A stretch of 64,000 nt of DNA from Paenibacillus planticolens (GCF_013141725.1 NZ_WHNZ01000039.1:186001-250000), one strand, 5' to 3'; shown: positions 46,196 to 55,205, numbered from the stretch's first letter. The notes: generated by a model from the letters alone, not told the origin. Program-made: numbers and translations.

Positions 46196-46636
46196 TCAAG
46201 ATTGCTTTTCCAGCAAGGCCTTTATTTTTTTCAGATCCATGTTATTTGCCCTCTTCATCATTAAAGACATAAAAGGAGCGAAGATCAGCGAGAATCCGGA
46301 GGGGTTGCCTTTGTTGCGCAGCGTCATATGGGTCGCTTGTCCACCCGCCGATTCCCACGTATAGCTCGTTTCCATCGGAAAGGGACCGTGAGCCGTTCTC
46401 ATAACAAGCTTCTTGCTTGGCTCATATTCAACAATTTCATAAACATAAGAAAGCTCCTTGCCTAGAAATGCTGCCTTGAAGGCAATCTTTGAACCGATTT
46501 TCAACGGTTTTGGCGTTTGCCATTCCGCTGATTGAATATTGGCATACCATTCGGGAGCATGATCTGGGTTCGCTGCATATTGGGATACTTGGTCGCAGGA
46601 ACGATTAATCGTGATTTCTGTTAAAACATCTACCAT
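46196..46636 (-). CDS. SRPBCC-fold (polyketide cyclase/START-like) protein
   Basis: 146 residues from ATG 46636 with TGGAGGTG upstream; a longer frame enters a hairpin. Pattern of the family: VDVLTEITINRSCDQVSQYAANPD at the start, EWYANIQSAEW, then beta strands and a C-terminal helix (MKRANNMDLKKIKALLEKQ). Hydrophobic-ligand binding or stress role is typical, but no ligand can be named. Third gene after the ArsR and AHSA1-like genes, behind a hairpin. Confidence 0.82.
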   Translation of the reverse strand: MVDVLTEITINRSCDQVSQYAANPDHAPEWYANIQSAEWQTPKPLKIGSKIAFKAAFLGKELSYVYEIVEYEPSKKLVMRTAHGPFPMETSYTWESAGGQATHMTLRNKGNPSGFSLIFAPFMSLMMKRANNMDLKKIKALLEKQS

Positions 46637-46660
46637 AACGGACACCTCCAGCAAAATATG

Positions 46661-46690
46661 AAAAGCGCGCATGAATCACGCGCGCTGCCT
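46661..46690 (-). terminator. Hairpin between the two SRPBCC genes
   Basis: GCGCGC arms around nine bases followed by TTTTC on the minus strand, between the AHSA1-like stop and the next ribosome site. Could be a partial terminator lowering downstream expression. Confidence 0.5.
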
Positions 46691-46711
46691 AGATGAAATG
46701 GCCAAATAACA

Positions 46712-47167
46712 TTACATCGCATTTTCTGACCACGGGTCGGTACCCGGATCTCCCCCCTGCGCCAAAGTTTGCAGACGTGACATATAGTGCGACCAACCTT
46801 GTTCGTGCGGAGCAACCTCAGCTGCTGGCAAGTTATAGTGCGTTAACACTAAGAGAGTGCCGTTATCCTTAGGGGTTAGCGCAAATTCAACCGTGCTGGA
46901 ACCGGGAGGAACCACTTTAGATTTCATCCACCCCCAGGTCATAACGATTTTCTCATTAGGGACGATTTCCTTATACTCCCCTAGCGCAATATCGCTGCCG
47001 TTCACGTCAATGCGAAATTTGCCTCCGATACTTGGGTCAAGCAGCACTTGGCGACCCATCCAACGAACTAATTTATCCGGATCTGTAAAAAATGAGAACA
47101 ACGTCTCCGGACGGCATTCTATAAAAATTTCCTTCTTGAGTGAGTTACTGCTGCTCGTTGTTTCCAT
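46712..47167 (-). CDS. AHSA1-type SRPBCC protein
   Basis: 151 residues. IFIECRPETLFSFFTDPDKLVRWMG at the start and the LVLTHYNLPAAEVAPHEQGWSHYMSRL ending are typical of the Activator-of-Hsp90-like (COG3832) branch. Its start lies inside the end of the ArsR gene, overlapping by 23 bases, so the pair is co-expressed. Such pairs usually respond to a small toxic compound; the ligand is unknown. Confidence 0.88.
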   Translation of the reverse strand: METTSSSNSLKKEIFIECRPETLFSFFTDPDKLVRWMGRQVLLDPSIGGKFRIDVNGSDIALGEYKEIVPNEKIVMTWGWMKSKVVPPGSSTVEFALTPKDNGTLLVLTHYNLPAAEVAPHEQGWSHYMSRLQTLAQGGDPGTDPWSENAM

Positions 47168-47474
47168 GATTTCTCCTCTCTTCCGCTTCCGCCGCTTCCT
47201 TCAGACGCATTAGGCTATCATCCCAGAAGCTTTCGATGTATTGCATCAATTCGACGAACCCTTCCCTCCTAATGCCATAAAATCGTTTGGTGCCAGCCCG
47301 CCGAACCACGACAAGACCGGCCTCTTCAAGAACTTTTAGATGCTGTGAAATCGCAGGTGCTGAAATATCAAAATGCGAGGCAATGGCGCTAGAGGTCAGC
47401 TCCTCATCACGGACGAGACGTAAAATATCTCGGCGCCTAGGTTCCGTTATCGCTTGAATGGCTTTATCGATCAT
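47145..47474 (-). CDS. ArsR-family transcriptional regulator
   Basis: 109 residues. Winged helix AIQAITEPRRRDILRLV, LTSSAIASHFDISAPAISQHLKVLEEAGLV, VVRRAGTKRFYGI. No metal-binding ELCVCD motif, so not a classical metal sensor. ATG 47474 has no ribosome site, and the predicted promoter places transcription start at about the ATG. Operon with the AHSA1-like gene. Confidence 0.9.
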   Translation of the reverse strand: MIDKAIQAITEPRRRDILRLVRDEELTSSAIASHFDISAPAISQHLKVLEEAGLVVVRRAGTKRFYGIRREGFVELMQYIESFWDDSLMRLKEAAEAEERRNHGNNEQQ

Positions 47475-47480
47475 GTCATT

Positions 47481-47509
47481 AATTTAGCACACACTTAATT
47501 AAGTGTCAA
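47481..47509 (-). promoter_or_regulatory. ArsR promoter with palindromic operator in the spacer
   Basis: Minus strand TTGACA (47509-47504), 17-base spacer, TAAATT (47486-47481). The perfect palindrome ACACTTAATTAAGTGT (47491-47506) fills the spacer. Occupancy by ArsR would block polymerase; autoregulation is inferred. Predicted start is within a few bases of the ATG, suggesting a leaderless message. Confidence 0.6.
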
Positions 47510-47620
47510 CTTAAATAGTGGTCTCGCAAAAAAGAAACCTAATAAAGCCTGATCTCACGATCAGGCTTCCTTTATGTGATATTCTGTACAAGTATAGAAA
47601 AAACTAAAAGGAGTCATGAT

Positions 47621-48028
47621 ATGACATCTGACGTAGGAACAAAAGAACATCCATGGCAATTAAAGACGCCACCTCAAACCTCGGAATATGAAATGTATCA
47701 ATCTGAAAAAGATGGCAAAGCCATTCTTGTATGCACCGTAGGTAAAACGGTTTTGCATTATGACTATCGCTGTATTGAAGATTTACATGCGATGCTCAAG
47801 CAGTATGGGGATTGGATAGAGCTCGGCAGTGCCGATGAGCAAAAACCCGCAAAAGAAGGCACTGTCGAAGCCTGGGGACGTTCTCCCGAAAATCCCATTG
47901 GCGGTTGGTACGGCTTAAAAAAAGGTTTCCGCGGCCGTTTCGGCATGTATGTCCCTCCGCTGCTGGAAGCTTTGGGGCTTGCAGAAGTTGAGCACAACCC
48001 GAGGAATAACCGTATGCGCGCTATCTAA
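47621..48028 (+). CDS. Conserved hypothetical small protein
   Basis: 135 residues from ATG 47621 with AAAAGGAG upstream; an earlier frame start at 47576 lies in a hairpin. Soluble, no signal or membrane segment, no cysteine-rich motif. Contains YQSEKDGKAILVCTVGKTVLHYDY and SPENPIGGWYGLKKGFRGRFGMYVPPLLEALGLAEV. I do not recognise a family with known function. Stands alone, divergent from the ArsR gene and followed by a strong terminator. Confidence 0.75.
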   Translation: MTSDVGTKEHPWQLKTPPQTSEYEMYQSEKDGKAILVCTVGKTVLHYDYRCIEDLHAMLKQYGDWIELGSADEQKPAKEGTVEAWGRSPENPIGGWYGLKKGFRGRFGMYVPPLLEALGLAEVEHNPRNNRMRAI

Positions 48029-48052
48029 CTTGACCTACTCTCCATGATTGCT

Positions 48053-48106
48053 GGGCGGGCAGATTTGTGGTTCCTGACGGAACTACAGGTCTGTCCGCCC
48101 ATTTTT
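48053..48106 (+). terminator. Terminator after the hypothetical gene
   Basis: GGGCGGGCAGA / CTGTCCGCCC stem with an inner GGTTCC / GGAACT-containing loop and ATTTTTG after it, 25 bases past the stop. Confidence 0.85.
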
Positions 48107-48167
48107 GCGTTGAAAAACGACGTCTCAGTATCCAAAACCTGAGATCAAAAATAACGCTTGGCAATAA

Positions 48168-48620
48168 TCAGTTTGGAGATGTCAGTTTGGAGACGATTCC
48201 TGAGATTCGCCGTTCCCGGGTTTCCTGTGTTTTGGCATCCTCAACCTGACGCACAAATTCTTTTCGCTTCGAAAAAGCCAATGCTTCGAAAGTTTCAAAG
48301 ACGCCTTCCTGAGCGGACAATGCCTCCTTCAGGTCATTCGGAATCTCAACAGTTCGAGGCTGCGTTTCCAGTTCAAGTTTAATTTCTACTTCATCGCCAG
48401 CCTTTAAGCCTGACGCTTCCCTGTGGGCTGCACTCAGCGGCAGCATAAACTCGCCCGCCATAAAGCCAACCGTGCTGGGGTAGGTATATCCCTGCAAGCT
48501 GACCATAACACTTGGCTTTCTACCCCCTTCCAGCGCAACAATAACTTCGGCAGGCACCACGATGCCTGTGGCTTTTTTGTTTGCTGCTTGCTCGATCACA
48601 GCGGTGAATGTTACCCCCAT
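48168..48620 (-). CDS. DUF1905 / YdeI-OmdA-like protein
   Basis: 150 residues, AAAGGAGG before ATG 48620. Residues about 1-85 match DUF1905 (TGIVVPAEVIVALEGG, VSLQGYTYPSTVGFMAGEFMLPLSAAHR). About 95-150 match the OmdA/YdeI C-terminal helical domain (IPNDLKEALSAQEGVFETFEALAFSKRKEFVRQVEDAKTQETRERR). Family members are linked to bacteriocin or peptide resistance in some species; the role here is not established. Confidence 0.85.
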   Translation of the reverse strand: MGVTFTAVIEQAANKKATGIVVPAEVIVALEGGRKPSVMVSLQGYTYPSTVGFMAGEFMLPLSAAHREASGLKAGDEVEIKLELETQPRTVEIPNDLKEALSAQEGVFETFEALAFSKRKEFVRQVEDAKTQETRERRISGIVSKLTSPN

Positions 48621-48692
48621 ATGAACAAACCTCCTTTGGATGTTCTATAGCTAGATTCTAAACAGATGCTTGGCTTAATCCTACAATATTTA

Positions 48693-48740
48693 GAAAAAAA
48701 CCTCCATCACCACGGCCATTCGTGGAAACAGAGGAGGTTC
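48693..48740 (-). terminator. Strong terminator downstream of the guanidine operon
   Basis: Minus-strand stem AACCTCC / GGAGGTT with a second inner helix CCACGAATGGCCGTGG and TTTTTTTC after it. It is the first clear terminator after the allophanate hydrolase stop, about 270 bases on. Confidence 0.75.
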
Positions 48741-48750
48741 TTACTACCAA

Positions 48751-48956
48751 GTAACAGATCTAACGGACTGAGATGCTTTTATTGGGCACTTTTATGCGTG
48801 GAATAAACTGTAACGGACCCACATAACGCTATTGGACTTGAATTGCCGCCATGCAGCAATAAATCAGCAACTAACGGCCTCGCAGTCCGTTGGATCCATA
48901 ATATGTGCCGAAAATCGAAAATAACGGCATGTGGGTCCGATAATGAACTCTATAGC
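48751..48956. repeat. Intergenic array of TAACGG-based units
   Basis: TAACGG or TAACAG units occur at about 48752, 48811, 48872 and 48932, spaced 59-61 bases. The unit at 48811 (TAACGGACCCACATAACG) is inverted relative to the one at 48932 (GGCATGTGGGTCCGATAA). The stretch 48741-49009 holds no gene I can support. Confidence 0.65.
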
Positions 48957-49009
48957 GGGAGGGACATCAGCGATCACTCATTCGTTCCCTCGCTCACCCG
49001 CTCACCCGC

Positions 49010-50872
49010 TCACTCATCTACGGGCAACGGCAATGGCACCACCCGACGCCAGCCGCCAAGCGCCGTCACGTCTTCCGCGCCCGCGGCCGCGTAAGCCTCG
49101 CAAACAAAACCCGGGACCTCCGTGCCGTCCCGGAGCTCGACCTTGCCGATCCCGAGCGGAGCCGGGATCTCCGCCGCAAAGCCGCCGAATGCCTTCAGCG
49201 GCATTTCCCAAACCTCCAGGGCGATCGCTGCGCCGCCCTGTGCCTGCTTCACGAGCCCCGGCTTCGCCGGCGTGGTCGGCAGCTTCACGAGGCTGTACTT
49301 CGCCGCGGTTACATCCTCCCGGATGAACCGCGCTCCACAGCCTAGCATCTGCTTCTCCAGCGGGTAGCCGCGCATGTGCAAGCCGCAAACCGCAACGAGC
49401 GTCGTCGCCGCCGCTCCCGCTGCACTTGCTCCTGCATCAGTGCCCGCCGATGCGTCCTCACTCGCGCTGGCAGCCTCGCCTACAGCGCTCGCGCCCGCCA
49501 GGATCAGCTCTGCTGCGCCGCAGATCAAGCTCTCCTCTTCGGCAATCCCGAAGAGGGTAATGCCAAAAGACGTGCGCGGAGCCGCATCGCCCGCCGGCAC
49601 GGCAACCGCGCACCAATCCAGCAGGTTGCAATGGTTGGTGTAGCGGCCCATCTCCCGATTGGTTGCAATCGGGTCAGCCAGCACCTGCTCGCGGGTCCAT
49701 GTGCCCCCGCAGGTTGGCATGGCAAGGACTGCACCCTGCAGCAGCTTCCGGGCTTCCAGCTTGAAACGCTGCAGTCGGTGCATCGCTTGGAACACCGATG
49801 CTGCATCATACTCTGCGGCGGAGCCTGAGCGAAGAATCTTCTCCGTCACCGGATAAGCAACTCCCGGATTCGCCTCAATAAAGCCACCTAGGGCTGCCCA
49901 ACGCTCAGCCACCCAAGGCCCCTCGTATAGAATAGCCGCTGCTTGAGCAAACATCGTAACATCTACGTACGCGATAGGGAGATTTAATCTTTTCAGCTCT
50001 TCGACGGCTCTTTCCCAAGCAGCTTTGTACTCTGCAGCATAAGGGCCGTAGAACGAAAGCGGGCCGTCCGGCAGCAGCAGGGTCTGCGGCACCTGAGATG
50101 CTCCTCTGCTCACACGCCGCGACCACGGGTCGTCCGTGTGCGGACCGCGAGCCACGCCGTCTACGGCGAGCGTGTCCTCCAAGCTGTGCGCAAAGACGGT
50201 TACACAGTCTAAACTCGCACAGGCAGGCACTACCCCTTTGGTTGGCCAGGCGCCGAGACTCGGCTTATAGCCAACCAGCCCGTTCAAAGCGGCCGGCACA
50301 CGTCCCGAGCCCGCTGTGTCCGTGCCAAGCGAGAAAGCCGCTTGACCGCGGGCCACGGCGACGGCGGAGCCCGAGCTCGAGCCGCCGCTAATCAGTTCCG
50401 GGCGCAGCGCGTTGTGCGCGTCGCCGTAAGGGCTTCTCGCCCCGACGAGTCCCGTCGCGAACTGGTCCAAATTCGTTTTGCCGACCGGAATCGCTCCTGC
50501 GGCAATCAATCTTTCTACGACGCCAGCGTGCTCCGCGGGGGTATAAGCATACTCCGCACAGCCTGCCGTCGTCGGCACCCCAGCCAGATCAATGTTATCC
50601 TTGATCGCGAAAGGGATCCCCCAAAGCGGCGCATCCGCCGGATTCAATTTCGCCAAGTTATCCACATAGGGTTGGATGAGCGCCATAGAAGGCGGCGTAA
50701 TCCAAATATTCATGTCCTCGTCGTCCGCCGCCCGCTGAACAATTGCCGCGATGACCTCTTGCGGCGTCAACGCACCTTTTACATATTTATCCTTCAGCCA
50801 AGAAATCGTCAGCTCCAAAGGCAGCCTAACATCGGCAGCTTTCCCCAGTCCCCTATTTTCGGCTAATGTCAT
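49010..50872 (-). CDS. atzF: Allophanate hydrolase
   Basis: 620 residues from ATG 50872, GAGGTG upstream, 16 bases after the carboxylase stop. Amidase-signature core: AIKDNIDLAG with the catalytic Lys, GGSSSGSAVAVARG with the cis-Ser, GTDTAGSGRVPAALNGLVG with the nucleophile Ser. An Ala/Ser-rich linker (about 455-490) leads to the C-terminal AtzF domain (GCGARFIREDVTAAKYSLVKL, GFVCEAYAA). Converts allophanate to ammonia and CO2 in the cytoplasm, the last step of carboxylase-dependent urea or guanidine breakdown. Last gene of the riboswitch-controlled operon. Confidence 0.93.
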   Translation of the reverse strand: MTLAENRGLGKAADVRLPLELTISWLKDKYVKGALTPQEVIAAIVQRAADDEDMNIWITPPSMALIQPYVDNLAKLNPADAPLWGIPFAIKDNIDLAGVPTTAGCAEYAYTPAEHAGVVERLIAAGAIPVGKTNLDQFATGLVGARSPYGDAHNALRPELISGGSSSGSAVAVARGQAAFSLGTDTAGSGRVPAALNGLVGYKPSLGAWPTKGVVPACASLDCVTVFAHSLEDTLAVDGVARGPHTDDPWSRRVSRGASQVPQTLLLPDGPLSFYGPYAAEYKAAWERAVEELKRLNLPIAYVDVTMFAQAAAILYEGPWVAERWAALGGFIEANPGVAYPVTEKILRSGSAAEYDAASVFQAMHRLQRFKLEARKLLQGAVLAMPTCGGTWTREQVLADPIATNREMGRYTNHCNLLDWCAVAVPAGDAAPRTSFGITLFGIAEEESLICGAAELILAGASAVGEAASASEDASAGTDAGASAAGAAATTLVAVCGLHMRGYPLEKQMLGCGARFIREDVTAAKYSLVKLPTTPAKPGLVKQAQGGAAIALEVWEMPLKAFGGFAAEIPAPLGIGKVELRDGTEVPGFVCEAYAAAGAEDVTALGGWRRVVPLPLPVDE

Positions 50873-50888
50873 TTGCGAACACCTCTTC

Positions 50889-53800
50889 TTAAGCAGATTG
50901 GGCAATACCAAGAATCAGCTGCCCTGCATGAACTTGATCACCCGGCTTGACGTGAATCATAGAGACATAACCGTCACATGGAGCGTGCTGCGGGAACTCC
51001 ATTTTCATACTTTCAAGAATCGCCAATGGATCACCCTTCTTCACTTGCTCGCCTGGCGACACGAGTACTTTCCACACGCTTCCCGGCATAATTCCGCGCA
51101 CAGCGACTGTACCTGCCGGCAGTTCATCTTCCGGTTGCTCACTTGCCGTTTCTTGTTCAGACACGTACTCCGCTAAGCCTCTCGCCTTCCAACTCTCCCG
51201 CTCCTCGCTGAACGCAGTTTGCTGCTGCCTGCGAAACGTTTCAGCACTTTCTTCAATAGAACTCAGGAATTGCAGATATTCGCCTAAATCAAAGGTCGTA
51301 TCCCGAATATCCGCTTCATACCGACCGCGCGGGAAGTCTTCCCGCAATTGAAGAAGCTCCTCTGCGCTCACTTCATAGAACTGAATTTGGTCAAAAAATC
51401 GGAGCAGCCAAGGCTTGCCTGCCATGAAGCTCTCAGTCGAGCGCAGGCGATTCCACATTTGAATCGTACGCCCGACGAATTGGTAGCCGCCCGGGCCCTC
51501 CATTCCATATACACACATGTAAGCTCCGCCGATGCCTACGGCATTCTCCGGCGTCCACGTACGCGCCGGGTTATATTTCGTCGTTACCAAGCGGTGACGC
51601 GGATCAACAGGCGTTGCAACCGGAGCGCCTAAATACACATCCCCTAATCCAAGTACCAAATACTTAGCGCCATAAACAATCTGCTTAACATCATTAATCG
51701 AACCTAATCCGTTAATGCGCCGAATGAATTCCAGGTTGCTCGGGCACCAAGGCGCATCTGGCCGCACCCCTTGCTGGTAGCGCTGAATCGCCAGCTGTGT
51801 CGCTGGATCATCCCAAGATAGCGGCAGCCGTACGATGCGCGATGGCACACGGAATTGTTCGAGCGGCGGCAGGGCTGCGTCAATTGCTACGACTTTCGCA
51901 CACGCCTCGCTGACTGTGATTAGAGCAGGATCGATATGGATTTGCAGGGATCGGATACCAGGCGTCAGATCCAACACCGGTATCGAACCGTTTTCCACGA
52001 TCGCTTGCAACAAAGCTTGCACTTGGAAGCGCAGCAGCAAATCCAACTCAAGCTCACCATACTCCACGAGCAAGTTCTGGTCGCCACAGCAGCGGATCGC
52101 GATCGGAAATCTGCGACCTGCCGTTTCATGGAACAGGAGAGGGTATTCCGGCGTGATCGCTTCATTAATTGCTGGAAGCACACAAGGGGTTAGCCGCCCA
52201 AATTCACCCTCGCCGATCGCCCGCAAATTCCGTTCCTGCACTTCACGCAGAGCCTCCGCCTCCTGAAGCGTCAGCAGGTGAAAGCGAACTGTATCGCCGG
52301 GATGCAGCTGGCCCAGCTTCCAAAACTCCGCCGATGCCGTCGTCACCGGACATACGAAACCGCCAAGACTAGGACCGTCCGGTCCCAGCAGGATCGGCAT
52401 ATCCCCCGTCAAATCCAGCGTTCCAATCGCATAAGCGTTATCATGAATATTGGAAGGATGAAGCCCCGCTTCTCCCCCGTCTTCCCGCGTCCATAGCGGC
52501 GCAGGCCCTTTTAAGCGAACACCTGTCCTTGAGGAGTTAAAATGCACTTCCCAGCTCGTCGCCGTCAACTGCTCCAAATACTCCGCACGCAGGAATTCAC
52601 CTGTACAATGCGGTCCGGGGATAACGCCAATCGTCCACTCCCGTGTCATTGCGGGACGGTGCCGGACGGCAAGCTCCACCGCCTCTTGCACCGAGCTGCC
52701 GCCGGCGTTTACGCCAAGCACATCGCCGGTCCGCAGCGCACGGCCACCGTGACCACCGAAGCCGCCCAATGTGAAGGTTGAGGAGCTGCCGAGAATTTTC
52801 GGCATATCGAAGCCGCCGCTGACCGATAAGTAGGTCCGCATGCCTTCTTTGGCTTCGCCGAAGCTCAGCACTTGCCCGCGAGCCGCAAATACCGGCTTAT
52901 ACAGCGGAATGGCGGCTCCATCCAACTCGGCTTGCATATCCGCACCGGTGACGCAGAACCACAAATCGCTGCGGAACTTGTAAGAGCCTCCGCGCAGCGT
53001 CATCTCAAGCCCGGGGGCGTCATCCGCATTGCCGAGCAGCTTGTTGCCGATCCGGAACGAGAAGGGGTCCATCGGTCCGCACGGCGGCACGCCCACATCC
53101 CAGTGACGGATGCGCCCGGGGAAATCCTGCACGGTCGTTTGGATGCCGCCATCTACGACTTCCAGCGCGCATTCATCGGGCTCAAACGTACGAAGCAGCT
53201 GCGTGAAGACGTCTCCGTCCACGCAATCCCGCTCTTGTAAAAGCGCCTGCAGATAGGACAGGTTCGTCGTGATTCCATACATGCGCGTCTCGGACAGCGC
53301 ATCGATCAGCTTCCGGATAGCATCCATACGGTCTGTCCCGTGGACAATAATTTTAGCCAGCATCGGATCATACAAGGTCGTGACCGTCAAACCGTCCCGC
53401 ACCCATGTTTCATTGCGCGCCCAGCTCGAAAATACCGCACGATCCAACTGTCCCGCACTCGGACGGAACTGCTGAAGGCAATCCTCCGCGTAGATCCGCG
53501 CTTGCATACTGTGACCGATCGGCCTGCGAATGAGCGATTGGATGTCCGTCAGCTCGTTCGCCGCTTCGCGCACCATCCACTCGACAAGATCGATACCGAG
53601 CACTTCCTCTGTCACGCCATGCTCAACCTGAAGTCTCGTGTTCACTTCCAAAAAGTAGAACTCGCACGTGTCCGGATCATACAAATATTCCACCGTTCCT
53701 GCGCTGCGGTAGCCCACTTCAGCCGCCAAACGCTTCGCTGAGGCGAACATCCCCTCACGCACGTCATCCGGCAAATTGGGAGCCGGGCTTTCCTCAATGA

Positions 53801-54512
53801 CTTTCTGGTTGCGGCGTTGAATGGAACAATCGCGCTCGCCGAGCGTAACGATTTCCCCGAAATTGTTGCCGAAAATTTGCACCTCGACATGGCGCGCCCT
53901 GGCAATATATTTTTCAAGGAACATACCGCCGTTTTTGAAATTTGTCTCCGCCAAATGGCGCACGCCGTCGAAAGCGGCTCTTAAAGCCGCAGCATCCGCA
54001 CAGACGCGCATGCCAATGCCGCCGCCTCCCGCCGTGCTTTTGAGAATGACCGGATAGCCGATCCGCGCAGCCTCTGCAAGGGCAACCTCAAGCTCTGTAA
54101 GGAGCGACGTTCCCGGCAGCATTGGCACTCCAGCTTTCTCCGCTATTTCGCGAGCGGAGTGCTTGAGTCCAAAGCATTCCATTTGTTCCGGCGTGGGCCC
54201 GATGAACACAATGCCCTGCTCTCTGCAAGCGCGGGCAAAGCCGGCATTTTCGCTCAGAAATCCGTAACCGGGATGAATCGCCTCTGCACCGGTTTCCAGC
54301 GCTGTTTTCAAAATCAGCTCGGCATTCAAATAGCTCTCCGCAGCCGGCCCCTCGCCGATCAGAACCGCTTCATCCGCTCCGTCGACATGCAAGCTGTCTT
54401 GGTCTGCCCCTGTATACACGGCAACGGAGGCCACACCGAGCTTGCGCAGCGTACGCTCAATGCGCACGGCAATAGCACCGCGATTAGCGATAAGTACTTT
54501 AGTAAACATCAT
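50889..54512 (-). CDS. Biotin-dependent guanidine/urea carboxylase
   Basis: 1207 residues; two adjacent ATGs at 54512 and 54509 behind AAAGGGGTG. Domains: biotin carboxylase about 1-450 (KVLIANRGAIAVRIERTL, HPGYGFLSENAGFARAC, GGGGIGMRV), KipA/KipI-like carboxyltransferase about 460-1020, biotinyl domain at the end with lysine about 1170 in ESMKMEF. Annotated as urea carboxylase in most genomes, but members under guanidine-I riboswitches and with the two DUF1989 partners have been shown to carboxylate guanidine. The riboswitch and partner genes argue for guanidine here. Uses ATP and bicarbonate in the cytoplasm. Confidence 0.93.
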   Translation of the reverse strand: MMFTKVLIANRGAIAVRIERTLRKLGVASVAVYTGADQDSLHVDGADEAVLIGEGPAAESYLNAELILKTALETGAEAIHPGYGFLSENAGFARACREQGIVFIGPTPEQMECFGLKHSAREIAEKAGVPMLPGTSLLTELEVALAEAARIGYPVILKSTAGGGGIGMRVCADAAALRAAFDGVRHLAETNFKNGGMFLEKYIARARHVEVQIFGNNFGEIVTLGERDCSIQRRNQKVIEESPAPNLPDDVREGMFASAKRLAAEVGYRSAGTVEYLYDPDTCEFYFLEVNTRLQVEHGVTEEVLGIDLVEWMVREAANELTDIQSLIRRPIGHSMQARIYAEDCLQQFRPSAGQLDRAVFSSWARNETWVRDGLTVTTLYDPMLAKIIVHGTDRMDAIRKLIDALSETRMYGITTNLSYLQALLQERDCVDGDVFTQLLRTFEPDECALEVVDGGIQTTVQDFPGRIRHWDVGVPPCGPMDPFSFRIGNKLLGNADDAPGLEMTLRGGSYKFRSDLWFCVTGADMQAELDGAAIPLYKPVFAARGQVLSFGEAKEGMRTYLSVSGGFDMPKILGSSSTFTLGGFGGHGGRALRTGDVLGVNAGGSSVQEAVELAVRHRPAMTREWTIGVIPGPHCTGEFLRAEYLEQLTATSWEVHFNSSRTGVRLKGPAPLWTREDGGEAGLHPSNIHDNAYAIGTLDLTGDMPILLGPDGPSLGGFVCPVTTASAEFWKLGQLHPGDTVRFHLLTLQEAEALREVQERNLRAIGEGEFGRLTPCVLPAINEAITPEYPLLFHETAGRRFPIAIRCCGDQNLLVEYGELELDLLLRFQVQALLQAIVENGSIPVLDLTPGIRSLQIHIDPALITVSEACAKVVAIDAALPPLEQFRVPSRIVRLPLSWDDPATQLAIQRYQQGVRPDAPWCPSNLEFIRRINGLGSINDVKQIVYGAKYLVLGLGDVYLGAPVATPVDPRHRLVTTKYNPARTWTPENAVGIGGAYMCVYGMEGPGGYQFVGRTIQMWNRLRSTESFMAGKPWLLRFFDQIQFYEVSAEELLQLREDFPRGRYEADIRDTTFDLGEYLQFLSSIEESAETFRRQQQTAFSEERESWKARGLAEYVSEQETASEQPEDELPAGTVAVRGIMPGSVWKVLVSPGEQVKKGDPLAILESMKMEFPQHAPCDGYVSMIHVKPGDQVHAGQLILGIAQSA

Positions 54513-54532
54513 ATCCACACCCCTTTGAATTT

Positions 54533-55183
54533 CTATTTCTCCCAAATAAGCACTTGAATCGGCGTTGGATTGTATGCATTGCATGGATTGTTAAGCTGCG
54601 GACAGTTACTGATGAGCACCATAGAGTTTCCCAGCGACTGAACTTCCACATAACAGCCGGGCGCGGAAACGCCGTCATCGAACTTCAAACCGCCTTCCGG
54701 CGTTACCGGCACATTCATAAAAAAGTTAATATTCGGCGCCAAATCCCGCTTCGTATAAGCCCCGCCGTGCTGTGCGAGCTGCAGCATGAAGGTGTCCCGG
54801 CAGTTGTGCATCGACAGCTTGTCGTGCGAATAACGCACCGTATTGCTTTGAGCGGAGCACGAGCCACCGACGGTGTCATGCCGCCCGCACGTATCCGCTA
54901 CGATACGGAGCAGCTCCTTCCCGGACTCCGCGCGCAGCACCGAGCCTGCGCTCAAATAAATATTGCTTTGGCCTGCAATCGTCGCCACTGCGCTGTAATG
55001 ATCCTCCGGATGATCCCCATCGTAAAACAGCGTATCCGCCGCCTGGTTCCCCTCCAGATCGACAATGCGAAGCACTTGCCCCGGCTTCAGCATGCGCATC
55101 CAGCCGTCCCCTGCTTGAATGATTTCGCTATAGATGGCATCCTCGACGCTCCGAGGGCTCTCCACTCGATTAAATACAGCCAT
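54533..55183 (-). CDS. DUF1989 protein (UAAP2), probable carboxyguanidine deiminase subunit
   Basis: 216 residues, GAGGAGG before ATG 55183. DUF1989 features: GDGWMRMLKPGQVLRIVDLEGNQAADTLF, CGRHDTVGGSCS, HNCRDTFMLQL, INFFMNVPVTPEGG, PGCYVEVQSLGNSMVLISNCPQLNNPCN. Cys and His residues suit metal binding. In studied systems the two urea-amidolyase-associated proteins form carboxyguanidine deiminase, turning carboxyguanidine into allophanate and ammonia. It lies between its partner and the carboxylase with short gaps. Confidence 0.9.
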   Translation of the reverse strand: MAVFNRVESPRSVEDAIYSEIIQAGDGWMRMLKPGQVLRIVDLEGNQAADTLFYDGDHPEDHYSAVATIAGQSNIYLSAGSVLRAESGKELLRIVADTCGRHDTVGGSCSAQSNTVRYSHDKLSMHNCRDTFMLQLAQHGGAYTKRDLAPNINFFMNVPVTPEGGLKFDDGVSAPGCYVEVQSLGNSMVLISNCPQLNNPCNAYNPTPIQVLIWEK

Positions 55184-55205
55184 CTTCCTTCCTCCTCATC
55201 GTTTT

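Noticed and set aside
45783..46199. 138-residue reading frame on the minus strand with repeated HPTLIPRSF motifs
   Set aside because: It arises from the purine-rich repeat, has low-complexity composition and no credible ribosome site.
47541..47575. Terminator or attenuator hairpin AAGCCTGATC / GATCAGGCTT
   Set aside because: Lies between divergent genes with weak T-tracts; role cannot be decided, so not listed as a feature.
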